DNA of 5,482 nucleotides from JBBSHE01 sp038253325 (GCA_038253325.1 JBBSHE010000084.1:1-5482), one strand, 5' to 3'; counted from the stretch's first letter, positions 1-5,482 are shown. The notes: generated by a model from the letters alone, not told the origin. A program made the numbers and translations.

Positions 1-80
1 CGGGCCTGAGCAGTCGACGGACGGGCCTGAGCAGTCGACGGACGGGCCTGAGCAGTCGACGAGCGGCAGGTCTGAGCAGG
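1..80. repeat. 21-bp tandem repeat, about three perfect copies plus a degenerate fourth
   Basis: Units start at 1, 22 and 43. The sequence is exactly periodic through position 61, and the last two bases of unit 3 differ. Each unit contains GGCCTGAGCAG followed by the palindrome GTCGAC (13-18, 34-39, 55-60). A fourth core, GGTCTGAGCAG, lies at 69-79 with one mismatch and a spacing of 24 bp instead of 21. The array begins at the window edge, so its true copy number is unknown. The identical copies imply recent expansion. Both spacings are multiples of three, which suits a protein-coding repeat. However, 21 bp is also two helical turns, which would suit an array of binding sites ahead of the next gene. 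There are no unique spacers, so it is not a CRISPR array. Confidence 0.9.
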
Positions 81-127
81 CGCCGGGGCGGGCCCACGTA
101 CGTGCCTCTCCTAGAGTGTTGCCGTGA
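2..127 (+). CDS. Possible 3' end of an upstream gene with a GPEQSTD heptapeptide-repeat tail (partial)
   Basis: The frame starting at base 2 is open from the left edge to TGA at 125-127, giving 41 visible residues. It reads GPEQSTD, GPEQSTD, GPEQSTS, then a degenerate GRSEQ and an Arg/Pro/Ala-rich end. In this frame six of the seven codons of the repeat unit end in G or C, and the copies stay in phase. The stop would overlap the next gene's GTG start as GTGA, the same arrangement seen between the next two genes (1518-1521). The repeat is rich in Pro, Glu, Ser, Thr and Asp, so a disordered tail would be expected. Against this, the frame starting at base 3 is also open, the region is short, and no domain is visible. 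The array could instead be non-coding upstream DNA. Function unknown. Confidence 0.27.
   Translation, partial: GPEQSTDGPEQSTDGPEQSTSGRSEQAPGRAHVRASPRVLP
112..117 (+). promoter_or_regulatory. Possible -10 element for a leaderless tmsA transcript
   Basis: TAGAGT at 112-117 fits the actinobacterial TANNNT -10 pattern. Six bases separate it from the GTG at 124, so a transcript starting at about 124 would begin at the start codon. Leaderless mRNAs are common in Actinobacteria, and no Shine-Dalgarno sequence is visible ahead of this GTG. I do not see a convincing -35 box at 17-18 bp spacing. The call competes with the alternative that the gene is translated by coupling to an upstream reading frame ending at 127. 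Both could hold. Confidence 0.33.
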
Positions 128-1521
128 GACCTTCACGTCCGGTCGGGACCACGGCACATCGGGCCGCCGTCGACGCTTTGGTCGAATCGTACGCACGGAT
201 CCCGCCCGGTTCGCCGGTCCGGCTCCAGAAGGCGACCTCGAACCTGTTCCGGTCGCGCCGTCGCGTCGACAGCCCCGGACTCGACGTCTCCGGTCTCACG
301 GGTGTCGTCGACATCGACGTGGCCGGACGGACCGCACAGGTCCAGGGGATGTGCACCTACGAGACGCTGGTCGCCGCAACCCTTCCGTACGGTCTGATGC
401 CCCTGGTGGTTCCCCAGCTCCGCACGATCACCCTCGGCGGCGCGGTGACCGGGCTCGGCATTGAGGCCACGTCGTTCAGGTCCGGTCTGCCACACGAGTC
501 GGTATCCGAGATGGACGTCCTCACCGGCGCTGGCGAGGTGCTCACGCTCACACCCGACGGCGAGCACGCCGACCTGTTCGCCGCCTTCCCGAATTCGTAC
601 GGAAGCCTTGGGTACGCGATCAAGATCACGATCGAGCTCGAGCCGACCCAACGGCGGGTCGCCCTGCGTCACGTCCGGTTCGACGACGTTGACCGACTGG
701 CCGCCGCAGCCGACCAGATCGTCGCCGACCGGGCGTACGACGGTGAGCCGGTTGACTTCATCGACGGCGTCGTGTTCGCCCCCGATGAGTCGTACCTCAC
801 GCTCGGCCGCTGGAGCTCCGACGACTCACCGACCTCCGACTACGCGGGTCAGCAGATCTTCTACCGCTCCGTGCGGAGCCGGGAGCGCGACCTGCTGACC
901 GTCCACGACTACCTGTGGCGATGGGACACGGACTGGTTCTGGTGCTCGCGCGCGTTCGGCGCCCAGCACCCCGTCGTACGCCGGCTGTGGCCACGGCGGT
1001 GGCGCCGCAGTGACGTCTACCACCGGATCGCCGGCTTCGAGAACCGGCACGGTTGGTATGCCCGGCTGCAGGCGTCCAGGGGGGAACCACCACGCGAGCT
1101 GGTGATCCAGGACGTCGAGGTTCCCGTGACGAAGCTGGCGTCGTTCCTGCGCTGGTTCGACGCCGAGATCGGGATGCGGCCGGTCTGGTTGTGCCCGCTG
1201 CGCCTCCGCGAACCGACCGGCCCCGGGTCGGCGAAACAGTGGCCGTTGTACCCGCTCGACGCGGCGACCAGGTACGTCAATGTGGGCTTCTGGGGAGCAG
1301 TGGCGATGGCGCCCGGAGCGTCGGACGGCGACCTCAACCGGGCGGTCGAGCAGGCGGTGGCCGACCATCATGGCCACAAGTCGTTGTACTCGGAGGCGTT
1401 CTATGACCGTGAGACGTTCGACGCGCTCTACAACGGGCCGCTGCTGGCGGACGTAAAGAAGCGCTACGATCCTGATCAGCGACTGAGCGGGCTGTACGAG
1501 AAGGTGGTACTGCGGACGTGA
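124..1521 (+). CDS. tmsA: FAD-binding fatty-acyl methylene reductase, TmsA/BfaA type (10-methyl fatty acid synthesis)
   Basis: A 465-residue FAD-linked oxidoreductase of the DHCR24-like oxidase family. Related actinobacterial proteins (TmsA/BfaA, mycobacterial Rv0449c) reduce the 10-methylene group on phospholipid acyl chains to a 10-methyl group, probably with NADPH. What is visible: an N-terminal FAD-binding half with the Gly-rich stretch TLGGAVTGLGIEATSFRSG (103-121) and GSLGYAIKITIELEP (160-174); a Trp-rich basic segment at 265-295 (WRWDTDWFWCSRAFGA, then RRLWPRRWRR); and the C-terminal HKSLYSEAFYDRETF (418-432) and KKRYDPDQRLSGLYEKVV (445-462). There is no signal peptide or clear membrane helix, so it is cytoplasmic, perhaps at the membrane face. 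GTG at 124 is the only good start, because an in-frame TAG lies at 112-114. The stop overlaps the methyltransferase start (GTGA, 1518-1521), so the two are co-translated. The family call is firm. The exact substrate is inferred from homology and the neighbour. Confidence 0.88.
   Translation: MRPSRPVGTTAHRAAVDALVESYARIPPGSPVRLQKATSNLFRSRRRVDSPGLDVSGLTGVVDIDVAGRTAQVQGMCTYETLVAATLPYGLMPLVVPQLRTITLGGAVTGLGIEATSFRSGLPHESVSEMDVLTGAGEVLTLTPDGEHADLFAAFPNSYGSLGYAIKITIELEPTQRRVALRHVRFDDVDRLAAAADQIVADRAYDGEPVDFIDGVVFAPDESYLTLGRWSSDDSPTSDYAGQQIFYRSVRSRERDLLTVHDYLWRWDTDWFWCSRAFGAQHPVVRRLWPRRWRRSDVYHRIAGFENRHGWYARLQASRGEPPRELVIQDVEVPVTKLASFLRWFDAEIGMRPVWLCPLRLREPTGPGSAKQWPLYPLDAATRYVNVGFWGAVAMAPGASDGDLNRAVEQAVADHHGHKSLYSEAFYDRETFDALYNGPLLADVKKRYDPDQRLSGLYEKVVLRT
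1501..1521 (+). promoter_or_regulatory. Shine-Dalgarno-like site and GTGA stop/start overlap of tmsA-tmsB
   Basis: AAGGTGG at 1501-1507 matches the anti-Shine-Dalgarno core with one mismatch and lies 10 bases before the GTG at 1518. The tmsA stop TGA (1519-1521) shares bases with this GTG. This supports 1518 as the tmsB start and translational coupling, which would keep the two enzymes at similar levels. Confidence 0.6.
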
Positions 1522-2804
1522 CCCGAGCCAGCACCAAGGTCCATGTCGGCGATCTCCTCGAGGCAGTGATGCCGGATGGCGTCCCGTTCGCGTTCAAGGC
1601 GTACGACGGGAGCACCGCCGGGCCACCCGACTCGCCGATCAGCCTCGAGCTCCTGAACGAGCGCGGGCTCGACTACCTCCTGACCGCACCCGGCGACCTC
1701 GGCATGGCCCGAGCCTATGTCTCCGGCGACCTGGTGGTGACCGGGATGCATCCGGGGGATCCGTACGAGGGCCTGAGGCTGATGCAGTCACGGGCGTTCC
1801 AGACGCCGTCGCCGACCGAGATCGTCCGGCTGATCCGAGGCCTCGGCTGGAGCCACCTGAAGCCCCCACCTCCGCCGCCACAGGAGCAGATGTCGCGTTG
1901 GCGAAGAGCCTTCGAAGGGCTGCGGCACACGCGGGGACGCGATGCGGCAGCGATTCACCACCACTACGACGTCTCGAACCGCTTCTATGAGATGGTGCTC
2001 GGTCCGTCGATGACCTACACCTGTGCCGTGTTCCCGAAGGTCGGCTCGTCACTGGAGGAGGCACAGACCGAGAAGTACGACCTGGTGGCCCGCAAGCTGG
2101 GGCTTGCCCCGGGGATGCGGCTGCTCGACGTCGGCTGCGGCTGGGGCGGCATGGTGCGCCACGCGGCCCGCGAGTACGGCGTCGAGGCGATCGGGGTGAC
2201 GCTGTCGACAAAGCAGGCGGCGTGGGCAGAAGACGCGATCCGCCGCGACGGGCTGTCCGCGCTCGCCTCGGTGCGGTTCGCTGACTACCGCGACCTGTCC
2301 GAGACCGGTTTCGACGCGGTCAGCTCGATCGGGCTCACCGAGCACATCGGCGTCCGTAACTACCCGTCGTACTTCGCGTTCCTCTTTGCCCGACTCCGTC
2401 CCGGCGGCCGGCTCCTCAACCACTGCATCACCCGCCCGTACAACGTCGGGCGCGGCTCGATCGGCCCGTTCATCGACCGCTACGTGTTCCCGGACGGCGA
2501 GCTCACTGGATCCGGTCGCATCATCACCGAGATGCAGAACGCCGACTTCGAGGTGCGCCACGAGGAAAACCTTCGCGAGCACTACGCGCTGACCCTGGCC
2601 GGCTGGTGTCGCAACCTCGCCGACAACTGGGAGGCCTGCGTCGCCGAGGTGGGCATCGGCACCGCACGGGTCTGGGGGCTCTACATGGCCGGGTCGCGCC
2701 TCGCCTTCGAACGCAACGAGATCCAGCTGCACCAGGTCCTCGCCGTCCGGGTGCCCCACGACGGGGATGCGGGTTTCCCGCTGCGTCCAACGTGGGGTAG
2801 CTGA
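1518..2804 (+). CDS. tmsB: SAM-dependent fatty-acyl methyltransferase, TmsB/BfaB/UfaA1 type (CFA synthase family)
   Basis: A 428-residue protein, close in length to mycobacterial UfaA1. Members of this group transfer a methyl from S-adenosylmethionine to the 9,10 double bond of oleoyl phospholipids, leaving a 10-methylene that TmsA reduces. The N-terminal domain covers about 1-110. A linker with six consecutive prolines (116-121) leads to the catalytic domain, which opens with HHYDVSNRFYEMVLGPSMTYTC (about 148-169). SAM motif I is LLDVGCGWGGM (202-212). Residues matching the E. coli CFA synthase active site by my alignment are C169, E275 (in TEHIG), H302 (in NHCIT) and Y356 (in EHYALTL), so the enzyme looks intact. 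FIDRYVFPDGEL (318-329) and the C-terminal AFERNEIQLHQVLAV (396-410) are also typical. From sequence alone a true cyclopropane synthase is possible, but the overlapping tmsA favours 10-methyl synthesis. The gene lies second in a two-gene unit and faces a convergent peptidase gene. Confidence 0.88.
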   Translation: MTRASTKVHVGDLLEAVMPDGVPFAFKAYDGSTAGPPDSPISLELLNERGLDYLLTAPGDLGMARAYVSGDLVVTGMHPGDPYEGLRLMQSRAFQTPSPTEIVRLIRGLGWSHLKPPPPPPQEQMSRWRRAFEGLRHTRGRDAAAIHHHYDVSNRFYEMVLGPSMTYTCAVFPKVGSSLEEAQTEKYDLVARKLGLAPGMRLLDVGCGWGGMVRHAAREYGVEAIGVTLSTKQAAWAEDAIRRDGLSALASVRFADYRDLSETGFDAVSSIGLTEHIGVRNYPSYFAFLFARLRPGGRLLNHCITRPYNVGRGSIGPFIDRYVFPDGELTGSGRIITEMQNADFEVRHEENLREHYALTLAGWCRNLADNWEACVAEVGIGTARVWGLYMAGSRLAFERNEIQLHQVLAVRVPHDGDAGFPLRPTWGS

Positions 2805-2832
2805 GCCCGCGGCTTCATGGCCCGCCGGGCTC
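2803..2832. terminator. GC-rich inverted repeat at the convergent gene junction, possible bidirectional terminator
   Basis: GAGCCC (2803-2808) pairs with GGGCTC (2827-2832), and GCGG (2809-2812) pairs with CCGC (2822-2825). This gives a 10-bp stem with one bulged C at 2826 and a 9-base loop. It covers the tmsB stop (2802-2804) and the last codons and stop of the peptidase gene (2815-2817 on the minus strand). The 10-bp gap between the two genes leaves no other room for a terminator. No T-tract follows on either strand, so it is not a classic intrinsic terminator. Hairpins without a U-tract are often proposed for Actinobacteria. Confidence 0.4.
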
Positions 2833-4776
2833 GCCGGGCGGCCGCGACAACCAGCTCGTGAACGCCTCGACGTTGTAGGGGCGGCCGAGGAACGCCTCGA
2901 CCAGGTCGGCTGCGTCCATGCTTCCCCCGGGAATGAGGACGGTGTCGCGGTACCGGTACGACGTCGTCGTGTCGAGCAGGCTTTCCGGGTCAAACGCCGA
3001 GAAGAGATCCTTGGCGATGACGAGGCTCCACATGTACGTGTAGTACGCCGACGTGTAGCCCTCCAGGTGGCCGAACGCCGCATGGAAGTGGGTGCCTTCG
3101 ATGTACGGGAACACGTCGAATGTGGCCTGCAGGGTCTTGACCAGCTCCGTGAGGTCGTCGACGGGCTCGCGGTGCAGGACGTACGAGATGGCGGCGTAGA
3201 ACATCTGCGTGCGTGCCAGGTAGCCCTTGCCGAACTCCTTCCCGGCTCGCATCTTGGCCACCAGCCCGGCCGGTATGGGCGCGCCGTCGGCGTTCGCTGC
3301 GAACGACTGGAGTACGTCAAGGTCCCACGCCCACTCCTCGAGCATCTGCGACGGCGCCTCGACGAAGTCCCACTCGGTCGCGACGCCGGCGAACCTCGCC
3401 CATCGGTGCCGGCCGGCCAGCACGTGGTGCAGGAGGTGGCCGAACTCGTGAAACAACGTGACCACGTCGGAGTGCTGCATGAGACCGCGAGGGACGTTGC
3501 AGGCGAGCACTCCCTCCGGGAGCTGCTTCCCGGCGATGCCCGACGCCAGGGTGAACTGCGCCGCATGCTTGAACTTTCCTTCGCGCGGATGCAGGTCGAG
3601 GTAGATCCGGCCGAGGCGCTGACCGTCGGCCATCACGTCGTACGCCGTCACGTCCGGGTGCCACGTCGGCGGGCCGTCCACCGGCACGTACGCGAGTCCG
3701 AACAACCTTCCGGTCACGTCGAGCAGACCGGCCCGAACCCTCGGGAAATCGAAGTACCGCCGAACGTCCTGGGCGTCGACGTCGAAGTTCTCGCGACGGA
3801 TGAGCTCTGCGTAGTACGACGCGTCGGCGCCGTCGATTGCAGTGGCGGTCGGCCGGTCGAGCTGCATACGCTCGAGCAGGACGGCATAGTCCCGCTCGGC
3901 CGAGCTCTGCGCGCTCGATGCGATCCGGTCGATGAAGTCCGCGATGGCAGCACCGCTGCCGACCATCTTGACCTCGGCGTCGTAGTCCGGCCAGCTTTCA
4001 TAGCCGAGGAGACGCGCGTGTTCGGCCCGGAGGGCCAGCAATTCCTCGAGCAGCGCATCGTTGGCAGGCCAGGCCCGGTTGAGGAACTCGATCGTCAACG
4101 CTCGGCGAGCATCTGCGTCGACGGCGAAGGTCCGGAAGGGGACCACGTCGGGGTAGTCGGTCGTGATCTCGACGAGCCCGTCGTCGCCTGCCGGGTGCGC
4201 GTCGATGAAGTCTTGCGGTAGGCCGACCAACCGGCTCGGGTCGAGACGTACGGAGCGGACATCGTCGCGGATGTTCTTGGAGAACTCCTGGGCGACCTGG
4301 GTCTCACGCTCGGCCAGGTCCCGGATCCGAGAGCGCGTCTCGTCGTCCTTGTCGACACCGGAGCGACGGAAGTCGCGCAGGCTCCGCTCCAGGACTCTGG
4401 TCGCACCCGCATCGAGTCCACTCCCGTCGACCCCTGCCAGTGTGGCGTACAGGTCCCGGTCGAGCCCGATGTCGGTGGATAGCTTCTCCGCCTCCTGCTC
4501 GCGCGCCTCGCACAGCGTCCGGACGTCCTCCGACGGGTGGACCTGCTCGAACAAGGACACGACGGCAAACGCCTGGTCGAGAGCGATGTTCACCTGGTTC
4601 CACAGGTCGAGCGTCGTCTCGGCATCTCGCGGCGTCCCGTCCTTGAGCTGGTCGACCAGCGCCCGGGCGAGCCCGAGGCTGCCGTCACAGTGTTCACCGA
4701 CGAAGTCATTCCATGGCCCGTCGGCGCCGGGAATCGCGAGCTCAGACAGTCTCTCGTTGCTGATCACAGCCGGCAC
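2815..4776 (-). CDS. M3-family zinc metallopeptidase (thimet/Dcp-like oligopeptidase)
   Basis: A 653-residue cytoplasmic-type oligopeptidase, slightly shorter than the usual 680 or so of bacterial M3A enzymes. These enzymes cut short peptides inside the cell and help recycle them. The N-terminal two-thirds is largely helical and holds the typical FSKNIRDDV segment (165-173). The zinc site is HEFGH (443-447: ligands H443 and H447, catalytic E444), with the third ligand E473 in DFVEAPSQMLEEW (470-482). The Tyr-rich substrate-binding region is FGHLEGYTSAYYTYMWS (568-584). Compared with thimet oligopeptidase, as I recall it, there is one extra residue between HEFGH and E473 and one fewer before Y574, so this is a divergent branch. 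There is no signal peptide. The annotated start is GTG at 4776, but GTG at 4767 is a real alternative (see the upstream site). The gene follows the acetyltransferase gene by 58 bp on the same strand. Zn-peptidase activity is near certain; the physiological substrate is unknown. Confidence 0.93.
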   Translation of the reverse strand: MPAVISNERLSELAIPGADGPWNDFVGEHCDGSLGLARALVDQLKDGTPRDAETTLDLWNQVNIALDQAFAVVSLFEQVHPSEDVRTLCEAREQEAEKLSTDIGLDRDLYATLAGVDGSGLDAGATRVLERSLRDFRRSGVDKDDETRSRIRDLAERETQVAQEFSKNIRDDVRSVRLDPSRLVGLPQDFIDAHPAGDDGLVEITTDYPDVVPFRTFAVDADARRALTIEFLNRAWPANDALLEELLALRAEHARLLGYESWPDYDAEVKMVGSGAAIADFIDRIASSAQSSAERDYAVLLERMQLDRPTATAIDGADASYYAELIRRENFDVDAQDVRRYFDFPRVRAGLLDVTGRLFGLAYVPVDGPPTWHPDVTAYDVMADGQRLGRIYLDLHPREGKFKHAAQFTLASGIAGKQLPEGVLACNVPRGLMQHSDVVTLFHEFGHLLHHVLAGRHRWARFAGVATEWDFVEAPSQMLEEWAWDLDVLQSFAANADGAPIPAGLVAKMRAGKEFGKGYLARTQMFYAAISYVLHREPVDDLTELVKTLQATFDVFPYIEGTHFHAAFGHLEGYTSAYYTYMWSLVIAKDLFSAFDPESLLDTTTSYRYRDTVLIPGGSMDAADLVEAFLGRPYNVEAFTSWLSRPPGEPGGP

Positions 4777-4800
4777 CTTAGTCTCGATCCTCCGATCAGA
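4768..4800 (-). promoter_or_regulatory. Ribosome binding site, hairpin and possible -10 upstream of the peptidase gene
   Basis: On the minus strand a clear GGAGG (4793-4789) lies 12 bases before the GTG at 4776, which is longer than the usual 5-9. An imperfect inverted repeat surrounds it: TCTGATC (4800-4794), loop GGAG, then GATC-G-AGA (4789-4782). This could form a 7-bp stem with one bulged base and place GGAG in the loop. TAAGGT (4780-4775) also fits the TANNNT -10 pattern and lies seven bases before a second in-frame GTG at 4767. A leaderless transcript starting there is therefore possible. The sequence does not decide between the two starts. The rest of the 58-bp gap (4777-4834) shows no other clear signal. 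Confidence 0.4.
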
Positions 4801-4834
4801 CCTTGGCGGGTACGACGGTCACCAACCCGAAAGG

Positions 4835-5482
4835 TCACAGTGGCAGTGGTCGGGACACGGTGATGCTGACCTTGCCGGTGAGGTAACCGAGGTGCTGGTT
4901 GAGGCGCAGCATCGACGAGTTAGCGGCCTGCGTCCACGTATAGATCTCGCGCACGCCGGTCGCCGCCGCCCACTGCAGCGTGCGGCGCTTCAGATGCGAT
5001 GCGATGCCACGGCCGCGCCAGTCCCGGCGTACCGCGGTCAGCGCGTTTTCGCCGCGTTCCGGCCGATCGGTGTCGCGGTCGAGGCCGGCGCAGCCAATCA
5101 CATCGCCGTCATACAAGGCCAGGAACATCGGGTCACCGGCCCAGTACGAGTTCCACTGATCGGAGCTGACCTGCAGCGGTGTGTACAGGGCGAAGTCGGC
5201 GAGCACCTCGGTGCCGAACGTATCGAAGCAGGACGCCCACAGTTCCGGGCGCTGCGCCAATGTGACGACCTCGACGCCGGGCGGCAGCGCAGAGGGTGGT
5301 TTTTCTTCACCGATCGAACTTACCTGATATATCTGTGGGTCAATTTGGGCGAAGCCGAAGTGTTCCGCAAACCCCATCGACTCTGAGTCGTCCACGCCGG
5401 CCCGTAGCGTGAACAGCCCAAGACTGGTGCAGTGCTCGGCGAGCGTTCGCAGGAGCGCCGACCCGACGCCGTGACGCCGGCA
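4835..5482 (-). CDS. Tandem-domain GNAT N-acetyltransferase, 5' end outside the window (partial)
   Basis: The 215 visible residues cover the end of one GNAT domain and all or most of a second. GNAT enzymes move an acetyl group from acetyl-CoA to an amine; the substrate here is unknown. The reading frame is open to the window edge. Its first visible residues, RRHGVGSALL, are the acetyl-CoA pyrophosphate-binding loop (R/Q-x-x-G-x-G) of the first domain, followed by an AEHFGF segment typical of the domain's end (visible 39-44). After a Pro-rich linker (about 60-70), the second domain carries its own loop, RRDWRGRGIASHL (152-164), and NSSMLRLNQHLGY (188-200). The GTG at 5395 therefore encodes an internal valine and is not the start. 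The tandem layout recalls mycothiol synthase MshD, but the motifs fit a general two-domain GNAT better. It lies 58 bp upstream of the peptidase gene on the same strand and may be co-transcribed. The linker shows unusual AT-rich codon use. Confidence 0.85.
   Translation of the reverse strand, partial: CRRHGVGSALLRTLAEHCTSLGLFTLRAGVDDSESMGFAEHFGFAQIDPQIYQVSSIGEEKPPSALPPGVEVVTLAQRPELWASCFDTFGTEVLADFALYTPLQVSSDQWNSYWAGDPMFLALYDGDVIGCAGLDRDTDRPERGENALTAVRRDWRGRGIASHLKRRTLQWAAATGVREIYTWTQAANSSMLRLNQHLGYLTGKVSITVSRPLPL

Noticed and set aside
1..61. CRISPR array
   Set aside because: The repeats are directly adjacent with no unique spacers and are shorter than typical CRISPR repeats with spacers.
102..464. 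Plus-strand open frame with GTG at 102 overlapping the reductase start
   Set aside because: It lies out of frame inside the well-supported FAD reductase gene, and its translation is Arg-rich without motifs.
1518..2804. Cyclopropane fatty acid synthase as the specific product
   Set aside because: The catalytic residues fit the wider family, but the overlapping DHCR24-like reductase gene and the UfaA1-like length favour the 10-methyl pathway. The cyclopropane option is kept only as an alternative.
2049..3566. Long minus-strand open frame spanning the convergent junction
   Set aside because: It runs antisense to the methyltransferase gene and out of frame through the peptidase gene. Its Ser/Arg/Thr-rich translation is typical of a shadow frame.
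2767..4221. Long open frame on the plus strand opposite the peptidase gene
   Set aside because: It is fully antisense to a protein with an intact HEFGH zinc site and family motifs. The translation is Arg/Val/Glu-rich with no recognisable domain, as expected from the complement of GC-biased codons.
4163..5386. Long plus-strand open frame opposite the peptidase start and the acetyltransferase
   Set aside because: It is antisense to two well-supported genes and the gap between them, with low-complexity Ser/Arg content and no domain.
4835..5482. Mycothiol synthase MshD
   Set aside because: The tandem GNAT layout is similar, but the visible second domain has a general NxxMLxLNxxLGY ending and nothing that specifically marks MshD. 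The N-terminal part is also missing.

Overview
The window is about two-thirds GC, with GC-ending codons, GTG starts and 4-bp GTGA gene overlaps. This points to a high-GC actinobacterium. The gene content fits a lineage that makes 10-methyl-branched fatty acids (for example Nocardioidaceae or mycobacteria and relatives), but the sequence alone does not fix the genus.

Left part, plus strand. Positions 1-61 hold almost three perfect copies of a 21-bp tandem repeat, followed by a degenerate fourth core. One frame through the repeat is open from the left edge to a TGA at 125-127, so it may be the disordered tail of an upstream protein. Next come two tightly coupled genes. The first (124-1521) encodes an FAD-linked reductase of the TmsA/BfaA type. 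The second (1518-2804) encodes a SAM-dependent methyltransferase of the TmsB/BfaB/UfaA1 type in the cyclopropane fatty acid synthase family. By homology the pair acts on oleoyl chains of membrane phospholipids: TmsB adds a methylene at C10 and TmsA reduces it, giving 10-methylstearic (tuberculostearic) acid.

Right part, minus strand. A complete M3-family zinc oligopeptidase gene (4776-2815) converges on the methyltransferase gene with only 10 bp between them, and a GC-rich inverted repeat covers both stop codons. Upstream of the peptidase, 58 bp away and on the same strand, is the 3' part of a tandem-GNAT acetyltransferase gene that runs off the right edge (4835-5482). Its frame stays open to the window end, so a start at the internal GTG at 5395 would be wrong.

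The two halves have no obvious functional link. The lipid pair is a known module, and the peptidase and acetyltransferase look like ordinary chromosomal genes. I see no RNA genes, CRISPR array, insertion sequence or clear sign of a new system. The points most worth a second look are the in-phase repeat at the left edge, the overlap of a possible leaderless promoter with a possible GTGA coupling site, the rare-codon linker between the two GNAT domains, and the hairpin around the peptidase ribosome binding site.
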